Under the pieces are notes generated by a model. It saw only the letters and a program-made list of their open reading frames with translations, made no database searches and had not been told where the DNA came from. Shown here piece by piece: positions 1-9,021 of a stretch of 37,964 nt of DNA. The position numbers were made by a program, and so were the translations under genes. The stretch's first letter is position 1; every line of letters begins with the position of its first letter. Source of the stretch: Akkermansia muciniphila (GTDB lineage Bacteria; Verrucomicrobiota; Verrucomicrobiia; Limisphaerales; UBA9464); contig CAMDJH010000025.1 of NCBI GenBank assembly GCA_945900455.1, positions 1 through 37,964 on the forward strand. Direction: 5' to 3'.

Positions 1-2
1 AT

Positions 3-1421
3 CCAATCAACGACGAGCCGCTTCGATTCGGATCAAGGAAGGCGGAATCAAGATTCACCGGACTCTTGGACGACTTCCGAATTCATCCGCGCAGGCTATC
101 CACCGATGACGTCCGTCAGCTGGCGTGGCAGGGGTTTCTGCCGATTGTGTTCCGAACCGGCGGCAAGCGAACGCCCGAGGAACAGGATGACCTCCGCCGG
201 TTCTACCGGGAAAATTACGCGGTTGATCTGCTCCAATCCGAGAAAGCCCTCGCCAACGCGCGGACGACCCGGGAAGAACTTCTTGCGGCCATTCCGACCA
301 CCATGGTGATGGAGGAAATGCAGCCGGGCCGGGACACGTTTCTGTTGATTCGGGGAGATTTCCGGAATCCGGGTGAAAAATTGTCCGCAGGAACTCCGGC
401 ATTCTTGCCACCGATTCCGCCGGAGAATCCCACGAACAGGCTCGGACTCGCCCGTTGGCTGGTCGCGAAGAACCATCCGCTGATGGCCCGGGTTACGGTG
501 AATCGCTTTTGGGGCCTCTTCTTCGGCACGGGCTTGGTCAAGACCATGAACGATTTCGGCGCCCAAGGGGAATGGCCAAGTCACCCGGAATTGATCGACT
601 GGCTGGCGTGCCAGTTCCGGGACGGCGGCCCAATTTGGAACCGACCCGATAGCGACGGACTTGGTGTGTCGCGAGACGTGACGCCGTGGAACGTGAAAGA
701 GTTGGTCCGTCTCCTGGTCACGTCCGCCGCTTACCGCCAAAGTGCGGTGGTAAGTCGCGACAAGCTGGATCGCGATGCCTACAATCGACTGCTGGCCCGT
801 GGACCGCGCGTACGCCTGGACGCCGAATTCATCCGGGACAACGCTCTGGCCGTTTCCGGGTTGCTAAACGCCCGAATTGGTGGACCCAGCGTTAAACCCT
901 ATCAGCCGTCCGGAATATGGGATGGGACGGATTCAAAGTACGATCAAGACAAAGGCGACCTGCTCTATCGCCGCGGGATGTACGTCTTTTGGAGACGGTC
1001 CGCGCACTACCCATCCTTTGCTACATTTGACGCCCCCAACCGGGAAGTCTGCACCTTTCTCAGGCAGCGGACCCAAACTCCGTTGCAGTCGTTGGTCCTG
1101 ATGAACGATCCCGCGTATGTCGAATGCGCCCGGGGTCTGGCCCAACGCGTCTTGCGTGAGGAACCCAACGATCTCGAACGACGACTTGTGCGGGCCTTTC
1201 GGCACACCTTGGGACGTCACCCCAAGCCAGCCGAGCTTGCGGTCCTTCGTGAGACCTATGAGGCGGAACGAACGTCGTACCGAGAGAACACCGAAGCGGC
1301 GGATAAATTACTGGCTGTCGGTGAATCGAAGTTGCCGGACACGGTGGACAAACCGGAGTTAGCAGCGATGACCTCCGTGGCCAACGTGCTGCTCAACCTC
1401 AGTGAAACGATTGCCAAATGA
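3..1421 (+). CDS. DUF1553 (PSD1-type) domain protein, 5'-truncated by window edge
   Basis: Frame is open from position 3; contains NRLGLARWLVAKNHPLMARVTVNRFWGLFFGTGLVKTMNDFGAQGEWPSHPELIDWLA, typical of DUF1553. Stop overlaps the start of the DUF1501 gene (ATGA). Confidence 0.9.
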   Translation, partial: PINDEPLRFGSRKAESRFTGLLDDFRIHPRRLSTDDVRQLAWQGFLPIVFRTGGKRTPEEQDDLRRFYRENYAVDLLQSEKALANARTTREELLAAIPTTMVMEEMQPGRDTFLLIRGDFRNPGEKLSAGTPAFLPPIPPENPTNRLGLARWLVAKNHPLMARVTVNRFWGLFFGTGLVKTMNDFGAQGEWPSHPELIDWLACQFRDGGPIWNRPDSDGLGVSRDVTPWNVKELVRLLVTSAAYRQSAVVSRDKLDRDAYNRLLARGPRVRLDAEFIRDNALAVSGLLNARIGGPSVKPYQPSGIWDGTDSKYDQDKGDLLYRRGMYVFWRRSAHYPSFATFDAPNREVCTFLRQRTQTPLQSLVLMNDPAYVECARGLAQRVLREEPNDLERRLVRAFRHTLGRHPKPAELAVLRETYEAERTSYRENTEAADKLLAVGESKLPDTVDKPELAAMTSVANVLLNLSETIAK

Positions 1422-2866
1422 ACTTTTCTATCGAATCCGAACAGCTCCATTCCCGTAGGGTTTTCCTTAAGCAAAGCAGCACCGGTCTGGGGGCATTAGC
1501 CCTGGCTTCCCTGCTGAACCCAAGGGCCTTCGCGGGCGCATCGGAACCTGTTCTAAAAACTGCCGGTGCCCTGGGACAGCTCCACAATGCTCCCAAAGCG
1601 AAGCGAATCATCTACCTATTTCAGTCCGGAGCGCCGTCGCATCTGGATCTTTTCGATCCCAAGCCACATTTGGCCGCCCTCACTGGCACCGAACTACCCG
1701 CATCGGTGCGACTGGGCCAACGAATCACCGGCATGACGGCCGGTCAAAAGCAGCTGCTCATCGTTGGTTCACCTTTTAATTTCAAACGATACGGAAAAAA
1801 CGGAACGGAAATGTCCGAATTGCTGCCTCACACGGGCGGCATCGTCGACGACATCGCGTTGATCCGGTCGATGCACACCGACCCGATCAATCACGATCCC
1901 GCCGTGACGTTTATCGGCACCGGACATCAGCAGCCGGGTCGACCGACGATGGGGGCGTGGCTGAGCTATGGGCTTGGCAGTGAAAACGAGAACTTGCCGG
2001 CGTTCGTAGTCCTAACGAGTGGCGGCGGCGGCCAACCATTGCAGGCCCGCTACTGGGGAAATGGATTCCTTCCTGGCAACCATCAAGGCGTCCAGTTCCG
2101 GGGAGTAGGTGATCCAGTGCTCTATGTGTCTAATCCGCCCGGCCTCAGCCAGAACTCACGGCGGCGGCTGATTGACTCGATGCAGGCGCTGAACCGGATG
2201 CAACTTGGCGAGTTCGGAGATCCCGCGATCGCGACCCACATCGACAACTACGAACTCGCGTTCCGCATGCAAACCAGCGTGCCGGAATTGATGGACATCG
2301 GCCGGGAGCCCAAGGCTGTCCTGGACATGTACGGCGCCGAGCCCGGGAAAGCCTCATTTGCGAACAATTGCCTGCTGGCACGCCGATTGGCGGAGCGAGG
2401 GGTCCGTTTCATCCAACTCTGTCACCGGGACTGGGATCATCACGGTGGGCTGCCGGAAGGGATGAAGCGGCAGACGGGCATCACCGACCAGCCGAGCGCC
2501 GCTCTGGTGAAAGACCTGAAGCAGCGGGGATTGCTCGACGACACACTAGTGATCTGGGGTGGCGAGTTCGGTCGCACGGTTTACTCTCAGGGCGAGATCC
2601 GCAAAGAGAGCTTTGGTCGGGATCATCACCCCCGTTGTTACTCGCTTTGGCTGGCGGGCGGCGGTGTCAAACCGGGCATCGTCATTGGGAAGACCGACGA
2701 TTTTGGGTATAACATCGCCGAGGATCCCGTGAGTTGGCACGATTTTCATGCCACGCTCTTGCACCTGATGGGTATTGACCACAAACGGCTGACCTATCGT
2801 TTTGAAGGGCGGGACTACCGACTAACCGACGTACACGGCGAACGGATCCCGGCACTCTTGGCGTGA
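1418..2866 (+). CDS. DUF1501 domain-containing protein with Tat-like signal
   Basis: N-terminal SRRVFLKQSSTGLGALALASLL resembles a Tat signal. FQSGAPSHLDLFDPKP and WGGEFGRTVYSQG...GRDHHPRCYSLWLAGGGVKPG are DUF1501 hallmarks. Overlaps the upstream DUF1553 gene. Confidence 0.92.
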   Translation: MNFSIESEQLHSRRVFLKQSSTGLGALALASLLNPRAFAGASEPVLKTAGALGQLHNAPKAKRIIYLFQSGAPSHLDLFDPKPHLAALTGTELPASVRLGQRITGMTAGQKQLLIVGSPFNFKRYGKNGTEMSELLPHTGGIVDDIALIRSMHTDPINHDPAVTFIGTGHQQPGRPTMGAWLSYGLGSENENLPAFVVLTSGGGGQPLQARYWGNGFLPGNHQGVQFRGVGDPVLYVSNPPGLSQNSRRRLIDSMQALNRMQLGEFGDPAIATHIDNYELAFRMQTSVPELMDIGREPKAVLDMYGAEPGKASFANNCLLARRLAERGVRFIQLCHRDWDHHGGLPEGMKRQTGITDQPSAALVKDLKQRGLLDDTLVIWGGEFGRTVYSQGEIRKESFGRDHHPRCYSLWLAGGGVKPGIVIGKTDDFGYNIAEDPVSWHDFHATLLHLMGIDHKRLTYRFEGRDYRLTDVHGERIPALLA

Positions 2867-2876
2867 TCGACCCAGA

Positions 2877-2934
2877 GGGGTCAGTCAATGGTATTGTAGT
2901 ATTGCGAACTCCGTGAATGATTCTATTGACCGAC
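2877..2934. repeat. Short inverted-repeat element, copy 1 (arms GTCAGTCAATGG / CTATTGACCGAC)
   Basis: 27-bp GGGGTCAGTCAATGGTATTGTAGTATT recurs at 22053-22079 with 2 mismatches. The 12-bp arms at 2880-2891 and 2923-2934 are inverted repeats with 2 mismatches. Confidence 0.6.
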
Positions 2935-4650
2935 TCGTTCCCGTTGGCGCGGTGGAGCCAGGGGGCTGAGCGGCAAATTCGGATGGTTCTGCACGAAATA
3001 GTTTAGCGACCACTCCGTCGGAAAGAGCGCGACCGCTTGGTTGTCGAGATCGAATGCAAACCGCCCGCCCGTGGGGAGTGAAATGGTGTCGAGCTGTTCC
3101 GGCAGGGTGCCGGCTGGCAGCCACCGGACAGCACTGAACGGTGCGGCTTCGCGGCGGGTTTCGGCACCGTATTCGGTCTCAAGCCGGTATTGTAGCACCT
3201 CGAATTGCAACGGTCCCACGGCGGCCAGCAAAGGCACCCGACTCGCGGTGTCCTTCATGTGAAATGCCTGCGCCACCCCCTCTAAAAGCAGTTGATCGAG
3301 CCCTTGGCGAAATTGTTTATACTTCGCGGTGTTCGGGTTGTGGAAGTACTCGAAAACTTCGGGGGTGAAGCGCGGGATCTCGTCAAAACGGATTGCGGGC
3401 GCTGCTGTGAGAGTGTCCCCGATTCCGAATCCGTCGTGCCCCACCAACCCGATGATATCCCCGGGATAGGCTTCATCGACGGTCTCCCGTTCGTTCCCGA
3501 ACAATTTGTGCGAACTGCTGAGGCGCACCTTTCGGCCGGATTGCACGTGGAGAACAGTCTTATCGCGTTCGAAGCGACCCGACACGACGCGCACAAATGC
3601 GATGCGATCCCGGTGCCGGGGGTCCATGTTTGCCTGGATCTTGAATATGAATCCGGTGAACTCCTCGTCCGTCGGCTCGACAAGCACCGGATCCCCACCA
3701 TCGGATTTGGGACCGGTACCGACCGCCGCACGGCCGCGTGGGGCCGAGGAATATCGAAGAAAACTGTCGAGCAACAATTGGACACCGAAATTATTGACGC
3801 CGGATCCGTAGAAGACCGGTGTCAACCTTCCTGCCAGGACGGCTTCATGGTCAAACGCGGCACCGGCAATTTCAACGAGATCGATCTGGTCGCAAACCTG
3901 CCGATACGTGGCGTCGTCCAGGCGCTCCCGGACGGTCGGGTCCTCCAGGCCTGTCACCTGGACAGGTGCCCTATAGATGCCCCCGGTGACGCGTTCAAAC
4001 AAGTGAACCTTTCGTTCCTGACGGTCATACACCCCGCGAAAATCGGCCCCGTTCCCCAGCGGCCAATTCATGGGCACCGACCGGATACCGAGGACTCGTT
4101 CGAGCTCGTCCAACAGCTCGATCGGATCGCGGGCAGGACGATCAAGCTTGTTCATGAAGGTGAAGATGGGCACGCCCCGGCGTGCACAGACTTCAAATAG
4201 TTTTCGCGTCTGAGTTTCCACGCCTTTTCCGGCGTCGATCACCATAATCACGGCATCGACCGCCGTAAGGACCCGGTAGGTGTCTTCAGAGAAATCCTTG
4301 TGACCGGGGGTGTCCAGCAGGTTGATGTGGTAGCCTGCGTATTCAAATTGGAGGACAGTGGAACTGATCGAAATGCCCCGCTTCTTCTCCAACTCCATCC
4401 AATCCGACGTGGTCGCCCGCTGGTTTTTTCGAGCCGTGACGGACCCAGCGAGTTGGACGGCCCCGCCATAGAGCAGAAGCTTTTCCGTCAGTGTCGTTTT
4501 GCCGGCATCCGGATGCGAGATGATGGCAAAGGTGCGGCGGCGGGCAATTTCCTGTCGAAGAGTCACAAGTCCAGAGAGGCTACCTGTGACGGCCGGCGGA
4601 TGGAAAGCGGCGATCGTGGGAGAAGTCGGCCCACGCCGCGGCCAGTTCAC
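2923..4650 (-). CDS. prfC: Peptide chain release factor 3 (RF3)
   Basis: Translational GTPase motifs ISHPDAGKTTLTEKLLLYGGAVQLAGSV, DTPGHKDFSEDTYR, NKLDRPARDP; RF3-like C-terminus. Real start may be GTG at 4566 (VTLRQEIARRRTFAIISHPDAGKTT). Confidence 0.95.
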   Translation of the reverse strand: MNWPRRGPTSPTIAAFHPPAVTGSLSGLVTLRQEIARRRTFAIISHPDAGKTTLTEKLLLYGGAVQLAGSVTARKNQRATTSDWMELEKKRGISISSTVLQFEYAGYHINLLDTPGHKDFSEDTYRVLTAVDAVIMVIDAGKGVETQTRKLFEVCARRGVPIFTFMNKLDRPARDPIELLDELERVLGIRSVPMNWPLGNGADFRGVYDRQERKVHLFERVTGGIYRAPVQVTGLEDPTVRERLDDATYRQVCDQIDLVEIAGAAFDHEAVLAGRLTPVFYGSGVNNFGVQLLLDSFLRYSSAPRGRAAVGTGPKSDGGDPVLVEPTDEEFTGFIFKIQANMDPRHRDRIAFVRVVSGRFERDKTVLHVQSGRKVRLSSSHKLFGNERETVDEAYPGDIIGLVGHDGFGIGDTLTAAPAIRFDEIPRFTPEVFEYFHNPNTAKYKQFRQGLDQLLLEGVAQAFHMKDTASRVPLLAAVGPLQFEVLQYRLETEYGAETRREAAPFSAVRWLPAGTLPEQLDTISLPTGGRFAFDLDNQAVALFPTEWSLNYFVQNHPNLPLSPLAPPRQRERVGQ

Positions 4651-4688
4651 CTGGAAATTGGCAGATGAGAAGAGGCCGGTGGTGCGGC

Positions 4689-4704
4689 CAGAACTTAAGT
4701 TCTG
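4689..4704. repeat. Perfect 16-bp palindrome CAGAACTTAAGTTCTG
   Basis: Read directly; lies in the intergenic region upstream of prfC. Confidence 0.6.
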
Positions 4705-4976
4705 AAGATAGCCGGCGTGCCGGAGAGGGTGGGATCTCTCGTGGCCCAGCCGTTAACAAAGTGACGAACGGCGTCCAAGATTGGAAATCAAAGTGTTGCG
4801 TATAATAGCCTGAGGCGAGGCGTGGCGGCATCCCAGTCAAGGAGCGCCTTCACCGTGCCCATCTACCGCTCCACCAATCAGTGCAATCGGCCTCCGAAAT
4901 ACTCTCAATCTTGGACACCGTTTGCTTCTTTCTTCGTGTCCGTCTCAAAGCCAATTCTCGTGGAGCAACCCGTCCC

Positions 4977-6305
4977 TCATTTTGCAAGAATCTCTTCGAT
5001 CCGGTAGAGGTGCGTTTTCGTACGGAGAATGAAGGCTCGGCCAGAGATCGCAGGCGATGCCATGAATCCGGCATCGAGTTGGTTGCGAGTCAAGAGTTCA
5101 AAAGTGTCACCTTCCTTCAGCACGGTTGTCTCGCCCGTGCTGCTGAAGCAGAAGATCCGACCGTCCGCCAAGACCGGAGAAGCGTAGAGCGAGCCCCCGA
5201 TGCGCTCCTGCCACAACTCCCTGCCTGTGCTGGCCTGAAGGCAGGTCACAACACCATTGTCACCCGCGAGGTACAACCGGTTGTTTGTCAGAATGGGAGA
5301 GGGCATCCGGGGCACACCGCGACTGGCTTTCCATACGACATGACTGTCGGTCACATCCCCGGAACCATCCAGTCGGACTGCCAGGAGTTCCGAGGGACCG
5401 TTTCCCGTGGCAATGAAAGCCAAACCCTGGCCGGCCACCGAAGTCATTGCAGGTGTGTGTCCGGGATAACGAATCTTCCACAGTTCCTTTCCCGACCTTG
5501 GATCATAGCTGTAGGCAGCCTTGGAGCCTGCACTGATCATCTGAGTCCTGCCCGCCAATTCCACGATGAGCGGGGTCGTAAATCCCTTGCGGGAATCCCC
5601 GTCACCCGCCGGCTTTCCGTTCGCGCCGATGTCACCCCACTCCGTCGTCCGGTCCGTGCGCCAGACCGTCTTGCCGTCGGTCCTGTTAAGGGCCGTCAGA
5701 TATTGCTGATCGACTCCATCCATGGTCAGGATCAAAAGATTCTCGTGCAACACGACCGAGGAAGCTGGCCCGCGGAAATGACGGCACGGCAGGTCGTCCC
5801 GTTTCCAGATAGTTTTGAATGTCTGACTGTCGAGGCAGGCGGTGCCATAACTGCCGAAATGAAAATACACCCGGCCCTGTTCCACCGCCGGGGATGGCGA
5901 CGCATAGCAATTGACGTTGTTTCCGAGCGGTTCAGGGGAATCCGAATGAAAGAGTTTCTCATTCAGCAAGATCTTGCCGGTGGCGTCGTCCACGCAGCTG
6001 ACGAAGAAGTCTTTCCCATCCGGTGTGGCGTGGGTCAGCCAGATTCGACCATGCATTACGACCGGCGACGACCAACCCTGCGGATCCAGCGCCGTCTTCC
6101 ATTTGACATTCTCCGTCTCGCTCCATTTCAACGGCAATCCAACCGACTGGCCGCCGTCGGGGCCAATCGCATGACCGTCTTGCTTCGGCCCGCGGAATTG
6201 GGGCCAGTCGGCCTGGACGGACAATGCCGCGAGCGAGGTTGCAATCAAGGTGGCAACGTCATGTCTGATTCTCATGTTGATGAAACTGTGTTGAACTGGC
6301 GGCAA
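4977..6305 (-). CDS. PQQ-binding-like beta-propeller repeat protein, secreted
   Basis: ADWPQFRGPKQDGHAIGPDGG..WSETENVKWKTALDPQGWSSPVV and repeated blades (GKTVWRTDR, GKELWKIRY, GRELWQERIGGSLYASPVLADGRIFCFSSTG). Confidence 0.92.
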   Translation of the reverse strand: MPPVQHSFINMRIRHDVATLIATSLAALSVQADWPQFRGPKQDGHAIGPDGGQSVGLPLKWSETENVKWKTALDPQGWSSPVVMHGRIWLTHATPDGKDFFVSCVDDATGKILLNEKLFHSDSPEPLGNNVNCYASPSPAVEQGRVYFHFGSYGTACLDSQTFKTIWKRDDLPCRHFRGPASSVVLHENLLILTMDGVDQQYLTALNRTDGKTVWRTDRTTEWGDIGANGKPAGDGDSRKGFTTPLIVELAGRTQMISAGSKAAYSYDPRSGKELWKIRYPGHTPAMTSVAGQGLAFIATGNGPSELLAVRLDGSGDVTDSHVVWKASRGVPRMPSPILTNNRLYLAGDNGVVTCLQASTGRELWQERIGGSLYASPVLADGRIFCFSSTGETTVLKEGDTFELLTRNQLDAGFMASPAISGRAFILRTKTHLYRIEEILAK

Positions 6306-6329
6306 TGTGTTTGAACTGCGTTTCGCGGT

Positions 6330-7829
6330 TCACTTCTTTCCAATCCGGAACAGGTGCTCGGCGCCGCGGATAAACATCGCTCCGTCGTCCACCGCAGAGC
6401 TCGCCAGCGTGCGTTCGCCCAGCTCGTTCTTGGCGATCAGATCAAAGGTCTTGCCAGCGTTCAGCACGTAGCCCACGCCTTCCTCGTTCTGGAAATAGAT
6501 CCGGCCGTCCGCGAACACCGGGGACGCCGAGAAGCCTCCCCCCAGCCGTTCGTTCCAATGCACCTGACCCGTCTTTGCATCGGCGCAGGTTGCGATTCCG
6601 GCGTCCGACACGAAGTAAAGTTCGGAGCCTGCGACCAGCGCGGAAGGCGTGCTGGGGGCACCGCGTCCGATCTGCCAGGTCAGGTGCGTGGCGGTCACGT
6701 CCCCGTCGCCGCCCGGTCGGATCGCAAACAGCTTCGGGAAGTCGTAGTCGGTATTCACAAATAGCAACCCATGGGCAAACACCGGCCGGGGTATGACCGA
6801 GAAGCCGTTGCCGGTGCTCACGTGCCACAACTCACGGCCCGTCGCCGGGTCGTAGGCGCAGGTGCCGCCGGCCCCAGGGCTGATCAGTTCCGAACGGCCG
6901 GCATGGGTGATGAGCAGCGGCGTGCTGAAGGAAAACTTCTTCGGTACAGACTCATTGTGGCGCGGTGTCTTCCACCGCACCTCGCCCGTGTGCCCGTCCA
7001 ACGCGACGACCATCGGGTTGGTCACTCCATCGCAACTGAAGATTAAACGGCCGTCGGCCAGGACAGGCGAGCCGCCGTTGCCATGCTGGGACGGATACTT
7101 AATCGAAGTCTGCCGCCACTGCACGCGGCCAGCCAAGTCCAGACAAGCCGTTCCTAAGTGTCCAAAGTGGACGTAAAGCCGGCCATCGCGCACCAGCGGC
7201 GTGGGACTCGCATAGCTATTCTTGCGATGAAGGTTGGCACCGTCTTCGGGGCTGAAAACGTCGGTTCTCCAAAGCACCTTCCCATCGCGGGCATCCAGGC
7301 AGATCGCACTCAATACGAGATTCTTCGCACCCTCGGTGGACTTCGCGGCCGTAACATACAGGCGGTCGTTCACGAGCACGGGCGAAGACCATCCCGCACC
7401 TGGAATGGCCGTCTTCCACGCAACGTTCTCAGTCGCGCTCCACCGAAGTGGAACGTCCTTCGCGGGGGAATACCCCTGCCCCGTCGGCCCGCGAAACTCA
7501 GGCCAGTCGTGCGCGCACAGGCTGATCGCGGTCAGATTCGCCAAAGCAACGAACACGATTCCCGCAAGGCACCCCCTGCCAGCGGGCCAGCCCAAAACAG
7601 GAATCCTAGACCCGGCAATGGTTCCACCGGACTCCGGGGCCGGATCCCGCATTCGCGCATGCGTCATCAGGCGACCTGCGACGGGCAGAGCCGACGCACA
7701 CTTCGATTGAGTCGTCGGGATTCTGTTAGGACTTTGGTGCATGGCAGCGGTAGGGTTCAGGGACAATTGATGATGGACAGGGTCGTTGACCGTGAGCCTA
7801 CGCGTCCGTCGGCCAGGGCCAAGCCTCAT
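6330..7829 (-). CDS. PQQ-binding-like beta-propeller repeat protein, secreted
   Basis: HDWPEFRGPTGQGYSPAKDVPLRWSATENVAWKTAIPGAGWSSPVLVNDRLYVTA; same family as the downstream gene, 24 bp apart. True start may be internal. Confidence 0.9.
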   Translation of the reverse strand: MRLGPGRRTRRLTVNDPVHHQLSLNPTAAMHQSPNRIPTTQSKCASALPVAGRLMTHARMRDPAPESGGTIAGSRIPVLGWPAGRGCLAGIVFVALANLTAISLCAHDWPEFRGPTGQGYSPAKDVPLRWSATENVAWKTAIPGAGWSSPVLVNDRLYVTAAKSTEGAKNLVLSAICLDARDGKVLWRTDVFSPEDGANLHRKNSYASPTPLVRDGRLYVHFGHLGTACLDLAGRVQWRQTSIKYPSQHGNGGSPVLADGRLIFSCDGVTNPMVVALDGHTGEVRWKTPRHNESVPKKFSFSTPLLITHAGRSELISPGAGGTCAYDPATGRELWHVSTGNGFSVIPRPVFAHGLLFVNTDYDFPKLFAIRPGGDGDVTATHLTWQIGRGAPSTPSALVAGSELYFVSDAGIATCADAKTGQVHWNERLGGGFSASPVFADGRIYFQNEEGVGYVLNAGKTFDLIAKNELGERTLASSAVDDGAMFIRGAEHLFRIGKK

Positions 7830-7934
7830 TTGGCGTGAAACGTCTGATCGGGTGTACGACCAGAATCTTCATTTGGCGGGCGAGCTCCCGCCGAGACCGC
7901 GGAGGCGCGGAGACGAATTATCGTAAGGAATCAA

Positions 7935-8144
7935 ATGGAATTGCGACGAATACAGGAAGATTCTGACCCCGCCAGTGCGGCCGAACCCGTACTGCTCATC
8001 ATCGCGGACATCAGCGGGTACACGCGTTACATGACCGCCAACGCCAAGACGCTGGCGCACAGCCAGACGATCATCACCGAACTTTTCAAGACCATCCAGA
8101 AGCACAAGCCAGACGATTCAACGCATGTCGCTGGATACAAATAA
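7935..8144 (+). pseudogene. N-terminal fragment of DUF2652/nucleotide-cyclase-like protein
   Basis: VLLIIADISGYTRYMTANAKTLAHSQTIITELFKTI matches the N-terminus of DUF2652-type proteins, then the reading frame ends after 69 aa. Confidence 0.55.
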
Positions 8145-9012
8145 AGTCATCCGCATTCTCACCGCGCTCTCGTTGGGGGGGCTGTTGCTTGGCGTGGGCA
8201 TGCGGCTGACTGGCGCACAGGTTCGGGACGCGCTCCGGCGCAGTCATCTTGGCTGGCTGCTGCCGCTCAATTTCGTGGCCGTTCCTCTGCTCACGCTTGG
8301 GGCGATTCGCAGTCTGCACGTGCCGACCGAAATCGCGATCGCCATGGTGCTGTTGGGGGCGGCGCCGTTTGCGCCGGTGGTGCCGGTGTTCGCGCGCATG
8401 GCACGGGCCGACCTGGCACTCGCCGCCGGATTGACCGCGTTGTTTCCGTTTGCGTCGGTAGCCCTGACACCTTTGATTTGCGAATGGAGTCTGAAGGCTG
8501 TGCCGGGTGCCGAGTCGATGCGCTTCAGTTTTCTGATGATCCTCGGAGTGCTGGTGTCCACCATCACCCTGCCGCTCATGATTGGCGTCTGGATGCGGCA
8601 CCGCTGGATGGGTTTGGTCGCCCGGGTATTGCGCCCGGTGGAAATGGTATCGGAGGCCGCCGGAACGGTGTCGCTCGCATTTGTCACGGTGGTGGAGTTC
8701 CAAACCATTTTGCGCACCGGGTGGAAGCCACTACTGGCGATGGTGATGGTGAGCGAGGTCGCGTTGCTACTCGGTTACGCACTCAGCGGGCCGACTCCCG
8801 GTATCCGCCGCGTCACGGCGTTGGGGACCAGCAATCGCAACATCGCGCTGGCGATCCTGGTGGCCGCGGGCAGTTTCCCGGGCACTCCGGTGGTGGGCGC
8901 GGTGGTTGCCAACGGGCTGTTGCTGATCCTGCTGGGCCTCGTGCATGTGGGGCTCTGGCGTTTCTGCTGGCACGATCCGGCCACTCCGTCAGCAAGGGCG
9001 CTGACGCCGTGA
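8125..9012 (+). CDS. Bile acid:sodium symporter (BASS) family membrane protein
   Basis: Hydrophobic multi-TM protein; LSLGGLLLGVGMRLTGAQVRDALRRSHLGWLLPLNFVAVPLL and RRVTALGTSNRNIALAILVA are BASS-like. Confidence 0.75.
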   Translation: MSLDTNKVIRILTALSLGGLLLGVGMRLTGAQVRDALRRSHLGWLLPLNFVAVPLLTLGAIRSLHVPTEIAIAMVLLGAAPFAPVVPVFARMARADLALAAGLTALFPFASVALTPLICEWSLKAVPGAESMRFSFLMILGVLVSTITLPLMIGVWMRHRWMGLVARVLRPVEMVSEAAGTVSLAFVTVVEFQTILRTGWKPLLAMVMVSEVALLLGYALSGPTPGIRRVTALGTSNRNIALAILVAAGSFPGTPVVGAVVANGLLLILLGLVHVGLWRFCWHDPATPSARALTP

Positions 9013-9021
9013 GGGGACGGA

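Noticed and set aside
3292-4200. 302-aa plus-strand ORF
   Set aside because: Antisense to prfC; no domain signal.
4881-6314. 477-aa plus-strand ORF
   Set aside because: Antisense to a clear PQQ-propeller gene; low-complexity R/P/H-rich shadow reading with no recognisable domain.
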